43,993 bases of DNA, taken from NCBI GenBank assembly GCA_022729575.1, contig DZAL01000015.1, forward strand, positions 6,079-50,071, given 5' to 3'. Within the stretch, counting starts at the first letter, position 1; every line of letters begins with the position of its first letter. The DNA is from Thiomargarita sp. GTDB lineage: Bacteria > Pseudomonadota > Gammaproteobacteria > Beggiatoales > Beggiatoaceae. Position numbers and translations under genes: made by a program. This document shows, in pieces, positions 9,031 through 17,469 of this stretch. The notes below the pieces were generated by a model. That model did not search any database, was not told the DNA's origin, and was given only the letters and a program-made list of their open reading frames with translations.

Positions 9031-9104
9031 GCGGGTGTAGTTCAATGGCAGAACCTCAGCTTCCCAAGCTGATGGCGTGGGTTCGATTCCCATCACCCGC
9101 TCCA
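9031..9104 (+). tRNA. tRNA-Gly (anticodon CCC)
   Basis: A full cloverleaf of 74 bases: acceptor arm GCGGGTG with CACCCGC, D arm GTTC...GAAC, anticodon stem CAGC/GCTG around loop TTCCCAA (anticodon CCC), T loop TTCGATT, and an encoded 3' CCA. It decodes GGG. No neighbouring tRNA and no integrated element at its 3' end are visible. Confidence 0.97.
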
Positions 9105-9208
9105 GCACAGTATTTGTATTTCATTCTCCCTTCCCTTAATCCTCCGACTCTCCCTGGTGTCGCACATTTACTTTGTTGTTATAATATACTGCCTGCCCTA
9201 TAATTTTA

Positions 9209-9442
9209 CTAAATGTGAGAAAGTTTGCCCCCACAGTTTTGCCAATATTGTTCAGGGGTAAACCCTAGCTTTTGGCAATCACTGACTAAACTATCGTTTA
9301 AAATGTTTAGTTTAGTAGCTGCTTGTCTTCTGGTAGCACAAGAATTGTCCACAATGCCCAGTACCCCATCTATTATTTTTTCACAAATAACCCATCCATC
9401 AGGCATTTGCTCAGTGACAAATTCACGACCTAAAATGTTCAT
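9209..9442 (-). CDS. Small protein of unknown function (77 residues)
   Basis: I do not recognise this protein. It begins MNILGREFVTEQMPDGWVIC, has no membrane segment or signal, and has three Cys residues (20, 35, 56) plus one near the C-terminus (FTPEQYWQNCGGKLSHI). A strong ribosome site (AGGAG, 7 bases before ATG) supports real translation. It is flanked by the tRNA gene and, about 290 bp further, the WD40 gene, both with their own spacing, so it is probably transcribed alone. Confidence 0.65.
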   Translation of the reverse strand: MNILGREFVTEQMPDGWVICEKIIDGVLGIVDNSCATRRQAATKLNILNDSLVSDCQKLGFTPEQYWQNCGGKLSHI

Positions 9443-9735
9443 AAAGTTTCTCCTATCAAAGGTTCAATTAAATTTATAAATTAAGAAGCTAATTGATAAT
9501 TGTAATAACTTCTTCTCTACTTAATTATAGCGTTGTTTGCAGTATTTGTGCCATTAACAAAAGGTAAGAAATACACAAAATTTCAAAAAATAATGGTAAC
9601 TGCAATTAACATTATAAAAAATTAAAAACCGATATGCAAAAATTTATACAATCATCTTATATGACGTATATATTACTAATAAGACGTAGATTGGACTGAG
9701 CGAAACTCCATCTAAAACGTGTTTTTGTGTTAATA

Positions 9736-10734
9736 CTAACGCCATAGTTTTATAGTTTTATCGGCACTACCTGAAGCCAATAATTTTCCATCAGAGCTAA
9801 AGGCCACTGAATAAACAGGACCTTGGTGGCCTTTCAAAGTAGCCAACAGTTGATTATCCGTCATTCCCCAAACAGTAATAGTGCTGTCATCAGCACCTGC
9901 CACTAATAACTTACCATCCGTACTAAAAGCTAAGGAAAAAATGGAGTAATTATAATCTTTCAAGGTCAATAAAGATTTTCCGGCTTCAACGTCCCAAATC
10001 TTAAAAGATTTATCATGGCTGGCAGAAGCAAGGTACTGTCCATCTGGGCTAAAAGTGACTGCAAATACCGAGTCTTGATGTTTACTTAAAGTATATAACA
10101 ATGGTCCATCACTCATCTGCCACAATTTGATAGTTTTATCATAACTGGCGGAAGCCAATAAGTCACCATCAGGACTAAATGCTAAAGCCCAAATCGCATC
10201 TTGATGACCGGTGAGAGTTTGGTACAATTTACCGCTGTGAATTTGCCATAACTGAATCGTGTTATCCCAACCACCGGTGGCCAATAAGTCTCCTTGAGGA
10301 CTAAAAGCTAGTGCATTAATGTTTTGTTCGTTAGACCAGGTATGATATTCTTTACCAGTGGCGACTTTCCATAATTTGATAGTTTTATCCCAACTGACAG
10401 AAGCTAACAATTGCTGATCTGGGCTAAAAGCAACCGCAAATACCGCATCGTGATGACCATTATAAGTCCGCAATAATTTACCCGACTTGACTTCCCATAA
10501 CTTAACCGTTTGGTCTTGACTGGCTGAAGCCAACCATTGATTATCTGGACTAAACGCTACTGACCAAACTGGAGCTTGATGTCCTGACAAGGTTAACCAT
10601 TCCTGGGTAGGCAGATGAGAAGGCGTTAGGACCGGTGGGAGCCAATCTGATTTGAATAGAATGAGCATTCCTATAACGAGGAGTAGACCTAAGATTAAAC
10701 GGAAATTGAGTGACGTTAGGTGGTAACGAGGCAT
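9736..10734 (-). CDS. Membrane-anchored WD40 repeat protein (one seven-bladed propeller)
   Basis: An N-terminal membrane segment (about residues 10-26, LRILGLLLVIGMLILF-like) is followed by seven WD40 units from about residue 48 to the end, each about 41 residues with an AFSPDG and KLW signature (VKLWEV, IKLWKV, IQLWQI, IKLWQM, FKIWDV, ITVWGM, IKLWR). Seven units make one closed propeller, so this is a protein-interaction platform, probably facing the periplasm. No enzymatic domain is fused. The sixth blade is the most divergent (VAGADDSTITVW). The function and partner are unknown. It sits between the tRNA region and the polysaccharide export operon, separated from the latter by an M8 element. 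Confidence 0.9.
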   Translation of the reverse strand: MPRYHLTSLNFRLILGLLLVIGMLILFKSDWLPPVLTPSHLPTQEWLTLSGHQAPVWSVAFSPDNQWLASASQDQTVKLWEVKSGKLLRTYNGHHDAVFAVAFSPDQQLLASVSWDKTIKLWKVATGKEYHTWSNEQNINALAFSPQGDLLATGGWDNTIQLWQIHSGKLYQTLTGHQDAIWALAFSPDGDLLASASYDKTIKLWQMSDGPLLYTLSKHQDSVFAVTFSPDGQYLASASHDKSFKIWDVEAGKSLLTLKDYNYSIFSLAFSTDGKLLVAGADDSTITVWGMTDNQLLATLKGHQGPVYSVAFSSDGKLLASGSADKTIKLWR

Positions 10735-10882
10735 AGTTTTATCTCTAATTTAGTTTGAAAATTTGGTTTTGAAAATTTGGTAGTGCTGAAATGTGGGCGA
10801 AAGGTCTGAACTATGATTAGTATGATTAGTATAATTTTCTGATGAACAATGATTAGTTTCATAGTCCTCATTACTGAAAATT

Positions 10883-11082
10883 GGTAGTCCCTACCAACTG
10901 ATGGAGGTATTAAAATCTAGGAGCTAACGTTTCTAAACTTCACTGGTTCTAAGTTTCCTAAGCCGTCGAGGCTTAGGAAACCTGGGGTCAACTTAAGTTT
11001 CCTAAGCCTGGAAGGCTTAGGAAACTTTGACCGTTGATAACCCATTGAATTTTAATACCTCTATTAGTTTGGAGGGACTACC
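10883..11082. mobile_element. M8 element copy 1 (200 bp, non-autonomous, 8-bp target duplication)
   Basis: The ends are inverted repeats of about 33 bp: left GGTAGTCCCTACCAACTGAT, right (reverse complement) GGTAGTCCCTCCAAACTAAT, each continuing with a GGAGGTATTAAAA-type stretch. Flanks are TGAAAATT (10875-10882) and CGAAAATT (11083-11090), seven of eight identical. The inside holds two REP-like palindromes (TTTCCTAAGCC/GGCTTAGGAAA). No coding capacity, so movement would need a transposase in trans. Removing the element plus one flank copy restores a sequence that also exists intact at 10771-10797. Confidence 0.88.
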
Positions 11083-11127
11083 CGAAAATTTGGTAGTGCT
11101 GAAATGTGGGTGACCAGTCTTGGCTGG

Positions 11128-13251
11128 TTACCCCCACAACCAACGTTTAACCCAATGAGGAGGTAATTTAGCTCCGGTCGAATATTCTTTCAACTGTTCA
11201 GCGAAATAGCCGTCCTTTGGATAAACTTTAAGCCGATTTAGAATCACTCCCACTACTGGCGGATTTAATCGTTCTACCGACTGAGCCGCACGTTTTAATT
11301 CGGCCGGCGTAATGTGACCCGCTTCTACCACCAATAATACACCTCCCGCAATTTCTGCTAATAATTCAGCATCGGCTGACAATAGCACCGGGGGAGTGTC
11401 TATCAAAATTAAATCGTACTTGGTACTGAGTTGTTGGAGCAAAGGAGATAATTTACCGTAAGAAGCCAAGTGACGACTCGGAGTTTCACCAATTGGTAAT
11501 CGAGCCGGTAATTGAGCGGTCGCGGAAACGATTAAAGTTTCCGGAGCCAAATTTTTGGGAGCCGTTGGACTCAATAAAGTTGCTACGCCACTGCGCCCTG
11601 GAGGAGTGCTTTGATAACGTAAATCCGGCTTAAACGCATTAAGTTCCATCGCCAAGGTTCGGATCCCCAATTCGTTAAGAGTTCGGGCTAATTCCAAAGT
11701 TAAGGTCGTCGTACCACCAGCCGGTTTAACCGCGGTTAAGACAAAATAGTGAGTACGATTAGTTTGCCATTCTCTGGCTAATGCCAGTGCTAATCGCCGC
11801 AGGTAATCCAGCGCTAATTGTTCGGTGTCAGGATTATCACGTTCCAAAATCCACGCCATGGGTGCAAACCCCAAAAGTTTATGTATTTCGGCTGGGGTGC
11901 GAATGCGTCGATCTAATAGGTCCACCAAAAATGGCACCATGACTCCTAATCCAAATCCCATCACTATGAAAATAAACAAGATTTTTTTACGACCGCCACT
12001 CATCATGGGTTCGCCGGCGGGGGTATCTAGGCGGACAAAACCTGGTGCGGAGGCTTCAATGGTGAGAAAATCCACTCGTTGATCAATTTTATCCAATTGT
12101 TGATAGGCCCGTTCAATTTCACGACTGAAGGTTAAGGCGCGGTTATATAAAGTAGAGTAGTGGTTGGCTTGTTCGCGTTGGGTTTTTAACTCCAGGGACA
12201 AGGCATCTTCTAACTGTTGCGCTTTGTAAACTTCGGCCCGGGCTTGTTCCAATAAACGGTTTCGAATCTCCTCGCTTAAACTAGCCGTGGCTTGTTCTAT
12301 ATCCCGGTCAATTTTAGCAATTTCTTGTTCGGCTCGTTGCCGAGTGGGATGTTGTGGCGTTAAGCCAATGAGTTGAGTTAACAACGTGGTTTTTTGTTCA
12401 ATCAGTCGAGTTTTAAAATTTTGGAGGACCGAATCGGCGGCGATCAGTTCACGAACTTGAGTATCTAATAGGGTCTCCCCAGATTTTCCCTCAGTCAAAG
12501 AGCGAAACCGAGTTTCCGCTTCGACTCGTTGCCGTCGCGATTGAATTTGAGCTTGGGTACTTTCAATCAAAATATTATCATAAGGATTCAAATTGCCTTC
12601 ATTGAAAGTAGTCACTCCTAATTCTTCCGCAATTTGGTTTTTTATCTTTTGGCGTTGTGAAATCAATTCCAATAACTCGTCTCGTCGTTGCTGTAACACG
12701 GCAATGCGTTCATCACTACCGTATAAATTTTCTTCTTGTGATTTTCGCAGATAAACTTCTACGACAGTATTGAGAACCTCTTTTAAACCCTCACCTCGAT
12801 TATTAAGAATGGCAATACTGATAAATGGACTACCACGACTATTTCCGACCGTTAAGGCACTGGCCAACCGTAACAAACCCAGTTCTTCCGTTTCATCCAG
12901 GTGTAGCCAAGCCGCACGAATTTCTGGACGTTGCAACACTTCTTTCAAGACATCTTGACGGGTGATTATGCGTTTTTGTCGTTCTATATATAGCTGATAA
13001 GTGGTGCGATCTAGATCCATCCCTTTTTCGCTATCCAAATTGGGAATAAATTGCGGCGATACCAGTATTACTGCCATGGTGGTATAAGTGACTTTGCCTA
13101 GCAACATGGCCATTGGAACGCCGATCGCCGTTATCAAAAACATAATAAATAGAGCCAACCACTTATGTTGTTTCAAACTAACCAGAGGATTAGAACGACC
13201 GGTAGGGATGGATTGAATCTCAGCAGGAGAGGTAGTTACAGAAGCATCCAT
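11128..13251 (-). CDS. Wzc/GumC-like polysaccharide chain-length protein with degenerate tyrosine-kinase domain
   Basis: A co-polymerase for exopolysaccharide assembly in the inner membrane. The domain order is: Wzz domain with TM1 (about residues 32-52), a long periplasmic coiled coil (about 150-400), TM2 (about 424-444), then a cytoplasmic BY-kinase-like domain. The kinase P-loop is abnormal: where PGEGKST is expected, residues about 508-514 read PAGGTTT, without the Lys, and the Walker A' Asp segment reads AMELNAFKPDLR. Walker B (YDLILIDTPPVL) is kept. Only a few Tyr lie near the C-terminus (YPKDGYFAEQLKEY). It probably acts structurally rather than as a kinase; that is inferred. It is the last gene of the STAS-Wza-Wzc set. 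Confidence 0.88.
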   Translation of the reverse strand: MDASVTTSPAEIQSIPTGRSNPLVSLKQHKWLALFIMFLITAIGVPMAMLLGKVTYTTMAVILVSPQFIPNLDSEKGMDLDRTTYQLYIERQKRIITRQDVLKEVLQRPEIRAAWLHLDETEELGLLRLASALTVGNSRGSPFISIAILNNRGEGLKEVLNTVVEVYLRKSQEENLYGSDERIAVLQQRRDELLELISQRQKIKNQIAEELGVTTFNEGNLNPYDNILIESTQAQIQSRRQRVEAETRFRSLTEGKSGETLLDTQVRELIAADSVLQNFKTRLIEQKTTLLTQLIGLTPQHPTRQRAEQEIAKIDRDIEQATASLSEEIRNRLLEQARAEVYKAQQLEDALSLELKTQREQANHYSTLYNRALTFSREIERAYQQLDKIDQRVDFLTIEASAPGFVRLDTPAGEPMMSGGRKKILFIFIVMGFGLGVMVPFLVDLLDRRIRTPAEIHKLLGFAPMAWILERDNPDTEQLALDYLRRLALALAREWQTNRTHYFVLTAVKPAGGTTTLTLELARTLNELGIRTLAMELNAFKPDLRYQSTPPGRSGVATLLSPTAPKNLAPETLIVSATAQLPARLPIGETPSRHLASYGKLSPLLQQLSTKYDLILIDTPPVLLSADAELLAEIAGGVLLVVEAGHITPAELKRAAQSVERLNPPVVGVILNRLKVYPKDGYFAEQLKEYSTGAKLPPHWVKRWLWG

Positions 13252-13307
13252 GATATTTATTGTTGATTTGGTTAAATTATTCGGCCGCTCTCACCCCTGG
13301 CCTCACT

Positions 13308-13433
13308 GCCATTAAGTTAAGCCGAGTTGGAGTCCAAACCTTCAGCTTTGGACGAGACCAGTCAAGGTGAGACGGCATTTCCAAATCTGAAGATTTGGAC
13401 TCCAATGCCGTGGCATTAGCTTAACTTAATGGC
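13308..13433. repeat. C-family inverted-repeat element, copy 1
   Basis: The ends GCCATTAAGTTAAGC and GCTTAACTTAATGGC are inverted over about 15 bp. Inside is a near-palindrome around CCAAATCTGAAGATTTGG and GGAGTCCAAACC. A second copy lies at 15568-15688. No target duplication is clear. It sits between the Wza-like and Wzc-like genes of one operon. The rest of the gap to 13540 contains GGGAGAG-type repeat fragments. Confidence 0.85.
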
Positions 13434-13540
13434 ATTGACCCCTGGCTTCTCTCCCAAAGGAAGAATGGAGTAATGGTGAGACCAGTAGTTTTCTCTCTGC
13501 ACCCGAAGGGAGAGGCGGGGCTGTGGGGAAGTACAGCCGG

Positions 13541-14695
13541 TTATTCTAAACCCGAATTGGCCGCTTTTTCTTGTTCAATCGCCGATTTTTCAGTAGCAAT
13601 GGCCGACTCTTGTGCTCCTAGCTGTTCTTCCTTTTTATCCAACGATCGCTGTTGCCGGTCGGCACGAACGGATTCAATATCCGCATAGATTCCTAAGATC
13701 GTGCTAAATGGACTAAGAAAGCGGACGGCATAATTGATTTTAGCAATCGTATTGGTAGGAATATAGATGACATCTCCTTCTTGTAAACCTACATTTAGTT
13801 TTTTATTGGGAGAAATCAGTTGACTTAAGGCCAGAGACTGATTGAGATTGTCTTGCGGACGAATTAAATTCATTCGATCTGGAGCCGCATCAATCGTAGG
13901 TCCCCCCGCTTTAGCTAAGGCTTCCATAAACGACATACTGGGAGTTAATCGATAAGCACCAGGGCGATGTACTTCTCCTAATACATATACTAATCTTTCC
14001 TCCAATTCTGGAATATAAACAATATCATTGCGTTGTAATTTTAAATTTAGCGATAAATCTTTGCCGGTGAATAAAGGTTCTAATTCCACCCACACTACCT
14101 GGTCACGACCACGAAAAACCGCACAGCGCGTAAAAGGTAAACTGTCAGTGCTTTCTAAACCGTTGGCCTGCGCAAAACCGCCAGCCAATGAAATTGCTTC
14201 CAACAAGGTAGGCGCAGTCATACCAAATTGAACTTCCCCAGGATGCGCCACTCGTCCCAAGACCAAAATACGATTAGAGGCATAGCGGTCCACTCGTAGT
14301 ATGGTCGATAAATTAGTATAGTAGGGACTTAATTTAGCGGTCACCATTTGAGCGGATTGTTCTCGTGTCAGACCAGTCATGCGAAACGGACCCACCAGCG
14401 GCAAAGTGATTTTACCGTCTGGCCCCACCAAATGTTTGCCCGATAATTCAGAATGTCCCCAAACCTCAATCGTAATTTCATCACCGGCACCTAGTTGGTA
14501 ATTGTGCTCATCCGCTGACACCGTGGTTTGAAAATCAATGAGAGGTTGAGGCTGAGTTAACGCCACTGGGGGACGTGGAGTGGGTAACCTTAGATTAGTA
14601 GGTAGCGGTGGTTGGGACATACAACCGTTGAGCAATCCTCCTAATAACATTCCTATCTGAATAAATCTGCATGTTAAATCTAACTGTTTCAACAT
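13541..14695 (-). CDS. Wza-like outer-membrane polysaccharide export lipoprotein
   Basis: Forms the outer-membrane channel for exopolysaccharide. A lipobox ends at Cys25 (LLNGC). The Poly_export domain begins at about residue 63 (YQLGAGDEITIEVWGHSELS, PDGKITLPLVG) and is followed by two SLBB domains (ILVLGRVAHPGEVQF and VYVLGEVHRPGAYRL). After residue 330 a Gln/Glu/Lys-rich helix (DKKEEQLGAQES...) replaces the usual C-terminal amphipathic barrel helix and may form a coiled coil. It is transcribed with the Wzc-like gene (289 bp apart, gap filled by a C element) and follows the STAS gene by about 40 bp. Confidence 0.92.
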   Translation of the reverse strand: MLKQLDLTCRFIQIGMLLGGLLNGCMSQPPLPTNLRLPTPRPPVALTQPQPLIDFQTTVSADEHNYQLGAGDEITIEVWGHSELSGKHLVGPDGKITLPLVGPFRMTGLTREQSAQMVTAKLSPYYTNLSTILRVDRYASNRILVLGRVAHPGEVQFGMTAPTLLEAISLAGGFAQANGLESTDSLPFTRCAVFRGRDQVVWVELEPLFTGKDLSLNLKLQRNDIVYIPELEERLVYVLGEVHRPGAYRLTPSMSFMEALAKAGGPTIDAAPDRMNLIRPQDNLNQSLALSQLISPNKKLNVGLQEGDVIYIPTNTIAKINYAVRFLSPFSTILGIYADIESVRADRQQRSLDKKEEQLGAQESAIATEKSAIEQEKAANSGLE

Positions 14696-14735
14696 AGCCT
14701 AATCTTTATTCTGTTATCTTTAGATTTTAGAATTT

Positions 14736-15095
14736 TTAGGAAGCTACCTGATAAGAAACTTGCCGACAGTGTTTAATGGCAGAAGTTTCGTCGGCATAAA
14801 TCCTAAACATTTGTTGTAAACGGGTCAATTCAATCAACGCACGAACTACCGGCGTGGGATTGAGTAATAATACTTCACCACCGTATTTTTGCGCCATTTT
14901 TAACGCCGATACTAATACTGATAGACCACGGGCATCTACAAAATTTAAACGAGACAAATCAAAAATCAAATAAGGAGATTGTATACCAATGATAGTATTA
15001 AGTTTTTGTCGAACCAATGGTGTCTCCACACTGACTAAACTGCCAGACAGCGTAACGATGGGTATTCCTTCAATTGTGTGACAACTTAATTCCAT
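14736..15095 (-). CDS. STAS-domain protein (anti-sigma antagonist-like)
   Basis: A single STAS domain of 119 residues. The start at 15095 (MELSCHTIEG) fits the family; the longer frame adds an unrelated tail. The signature loop reads LIFDLSRLNFVDARGLSVLV. In SpoIIAA/RsbV proteins the loop is DSSGL or DSTGL and a Ser there is phosphorylated; here it is DARGL, so no Ser acceptor is present. It is probably a binding module that does not switch by phosphorylation. It lies first in the Wza-Wzc set, 40 bp before it, suggesting a role in control of polysaccharide export. That role is inferred. Confidence 0.85.
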   Translation of the reverse strand: MELSCHTIEGIPIVTLSGSLVSVETPLVRQKLNTIIGIQSPYLIFDLSRLNFVDARGLSVLVSALKMAQKYGGEVLLLNPTPVVRALIELTRLQQMFRIYADETSAIKHCRQVSYQVAS

Positions 15096-15532
15096 AAATG
15101 ATGTACCTAATTTTTTATACCAACATTTTATTGACATCTGAAAGCAAATTGTAACATAGATTAAACTATGGGCCACTGAATTATTTAGCGACAACCCTAT
15201 ATACTTTAGTCTTAGCTAAAACTATTATAAACACTACTGGCAACACTAAACAATTATTTTTTCAAGTAATTATCGTCAAACATGCAATAAATGTGCAATA
15301 GACAAATAATAAATAAGTAATAAATAGGCAATGTATTAATTCATAATAATAAATTAAATTATCATATTATTTTGGTAACAAGTTTATACCCAAACTCATT
15401 AAAGTGGTCATTAACATTAATTGGATAGAGCAATAAATTTGCTATCTTACGTAAATAAATTAAATTATTTGACTATTTTTTATGACGAGTCTATACTTGA
15501 ATCTTCTCCCAAATTGAATGTTTTTAATTGTT

Positions 15533-15769
15533 AACTCACTTTACGCACCACCACCCCTAGCCCCAATGCCATTAAGTTAAGCCGTGTTGGAGTCCAAACC
15601 TTCAGATTTGGACGAGACTGGTCAAGGTGAGACGGCGTTTCCAAATCTGAAGATTTGGACTCCAACGCCGTCAAATTCCTTAACTTAGGTGATTCAGGTG
15701 GTATTTACTCCCCTCCTTACCAAGGAGGGGTTGGGGGTGGTTGAAGTTAACAGCGCGTAAGGTAAGTCA
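15533..15769. repeat. L-family element containing a nested C-family element
   Basis: The left end AACTCACTTTACGCACCACC and the right end GCGCGTAAGGTAAGTCA are imperfect inverted repeats, also seen at 25074-25211. A C element (15568-15688) occupies the middle and replaces part of the L core. The right part keeps CTCCCCTCCTTACCAAGGAG and GGGGGTGGTT. The remaining gap 15096-15532 is AT-rich with no gene. Confidence 0.75.
15568..15688. repeat. C-family inverted-repeat element, copy 2 (nested in L)
   Basis: It matches 13308-13433 across the GCCATTAAGTTAAGCC end and the CCAAATCTGAAGATTTGG core. The right end is shorter and diverged (CCTTAACTTAGG). Confidence 0.85.
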
Positions 15770-15779
15770 TCTAAAATTT

Positions 15780-16424
15780 ATGAAAATACTTGAAATCAAA
15801 TCTCTCGCTATTCCAGCCATTAAAGTGCTACGTTTTGGACGATTTCTGGATCCGCGTGGCTACTTTACTGAGCCGTTTCGCAAAAGTGATTTATTGAATC
15901 ATCCCGATACCTCTTTTTTAAAAGAAGTCGAATTTGTACAAGCCAATGAAAGTTTTTCCAGACCAGGAGTAGTTCGCGGCTTGCATTTTCAATGGAATCC
16001 GTATATGGGTAAATGGGTCAGGACCTTAAGCGGTCGGATGGTTGACCTCGTGTTAGACATTCGCAAAGGTTCCCCGACTTTCGGCAAAATAGTTGCTTAT
16101 GACATGCCGGCCCGGTTAACCGCCGATTACAGCGAATGGATTTGGGTACCGCCGGGTTTTGCCCATGGTAACTTTTTCACCGAAGACAGCATGATTGAAT
16201 ATTTTTGCTCCGGTGAGTACAGTCCTGGCTGCGAAGCTGGTATTTCACCCTTGGCGGCTGACATTGATTGGTCCCTCTGTGAGCCGGCGTTGAAACAGGA
16301 ATTTGACCAAATAGTGGCTTCACCGACGCTACTCATGACTGACAAAGATAAAAACGGCTTTCAACTCCAAACTTGGCTAGCCAACGACCATTCCAATAAC
16401 TTTTTGTATGACCATTTGAAATAG
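15780..16424 (+). CDS. RmlC-like dTDP-4-dehydrorhamnose 3,5-epimerase family protein
   Basis: A cupin-fold sugar epimerase for activated deoxysugars. The ATG at 15780 was chosen because the upstream in-frame TTG at 15741 lies inside the L repeat. Family motifs: DPRGYFTEPFR, RGLHFQ (His69, expected catalytic base), GRMVDLVLDIRKGSPTFG, WVPPGFAHGNF, and the Tyr-bearing EYFCSGEYSPG segment, then DIDW. Length is 214 residues; RmlC is usually about 180-185, so the C-terminus is somewhat longer. It is followed 4 bp later by the RmlD-like gene, which points to a joint deoxysugar pathway. Confidence 0.88.
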   Translation: MKILEIKSLAIPAIKVLRFGRFLDPRGYFTEPFRKSDLLNHPDTSFLKEVEFVQANESFSRPGVVRGLHFQWNPYMGKWVRTLSGRMVDLVLDIRKGSPTFGKIVAYDMPARLTADYSEWIWVPPGFAHGNFFTEDSMIEYFCSGEYSPGCEAGISPLAADIDWSLCEPALKQEFDQIVASPTLLMTDKDKNGFQLQTWLANDHSNNFLYDHLK

Positions 16425-16428
16425 GTAA

Positions 16429-17160
16429 ATGGTGATGACTGATATAGCAAAACATATTCTGTTTACCGGCGGCAGTGGCCTCTTAGGTCGCGAAGTTAAA
16501 CCACATCTCCCTCAGGCCTGGTATCCTACTTCAGCGGAATTTGATGTCACTAACTATTCTCAAATGCAAGAATTTATTAAAGATAAATCGCTTACTTTGA
16601 TTATTCATGCGGCGGCCTTTACTTCGCCCCCACAGGTTGACAAAAATCCGGCTAAAGGCATTGAAGTCAACCTCATCGGTACCGCCAACGTCGTTAAACT
16701 GTGTCTGGCGCATCAACTGCGTTTATGGTACATCTCTACGGACTACGTCTTCAAAGGTGACCAGGGCAATTATAAAGAAGACGACCCCGTGAGTCCAGTG
16801 AATAAATACGCCTGGTCAAAACTAGGTGGCGAGTGTGCCGTCAAAATGTATGATAACTCGCTGATTATTCGCACCTCTTTTGGTCCCAATGAATTTCCTT
16901 ATCCTAAAGCCTTCACTGATCAATGGACCAGTCGTGAAAGTGTCCGCACCATTGCCCAAAAAATAGTCGCCCTGGTTGACCAAAATCTCACCGGCGTAAT
17001 TCATCTGGGCGGCTCCAGACAGACCGTCTATGAATACGCTAAAAATTTGTCTCCGACCAAAGACATTGCGCCATTGTCAACCCAAGAGGTGGCATTTAAC
17101 GTACCCAAAGACACCTCACTAGATTGTAGTCGTTACCAACAAATAGTTACCACCAATTAA
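16429..17160 (+). CDS. RmlD-like sugar-nucleotide reductase (short)
   Basis: An NAD(P)-dependent SDR of the dTDP-4-dehydrorhamnose reductase type. It has the Rossmann motif TGGSGLLG (about residue 13), NLIGTANVVKLC, STDYVF, and the catalytic Tyr127-x3-Lys131 (YAWSK). At 243 residues it is about 50 shorter than typical RmlD, missing much of the C-terminal substrate-binding part. It may be a different reductase of the family or a reduced form. The start could also be 16435 (ATG). The stop codon lies in the 8-bp target duplication of an M8 element inserted at 17163. Confidence 0.85.
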   Translation: MVMTDIAKHILFTGGSGLLGREVKPHLPQAWYPTSAEFDVTNYSQMQEFIKDKSLTLIIHAAAFTSPPQVDKNPAKGIEVNLIGTANVVKLCLAHQLRLWYISTDYVFKGDQGNYKEDDPVSPVNKYAWSKLGGECAVKMYDNSLIIRTSFGPNEFPYPKAFTDQWTSRESVRTIAQKIVALVDQNLTGVIHLGGSRQTVYEYAKNLSPTKDIAPLSTQEVAFNVPKDTSLDCSRYQQIVTTN

Positions 17161-17162
17161 CC

Positions 17163-17433
17163 GGTAGTCCCTACCAGCCAATGGAGGTACTAACCACAGT
17201 GGTGTATAACGCTTCGCTGATACACCCTACCACCACCGTGGTCGCCGATTCCTAAACCTGGTAGGAGCTAGTTTCCTAATCCTTCCAGGCTTAGGAAACT
17301 TTGAGCCTTGGTAACTGCCGCCGGGGTCGCAGATTTCAAAACCTGCTAGGAGCTAGTTTCCTAAGCCTTCCAGGCTTAGGAAACTTTGAACCTTGGTAAA
17401 CTTTAAGACCTCCATTATCTTGGAGGGACTACC
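17163..17433. mobile_element. M8 element copy 2 (271 bp, perfect 8-bp target duplication)
   Basis: The ends are GGTAGTCCCTACCAGCCAAT (left) and GGTAGTCCCTCCAAGATAAT (right, reverse complement). AATTAACC flanks it on both sides (17155-17162 and 17434-17441). The inside holds a direct duplication of about 85 bp (17241-17395), each copy with a TTTCCTAA/TTAGGAAA palindrome, and a GTGTAT...ATACAC hairpin near 17202. It separates the RmlD-like gene from the next SDR gene. Confidence 0.92.
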
Positions 17434-17469
17434 AATTAACCGCTCTCAAGAATTTTAAAGGAGTTTAAG

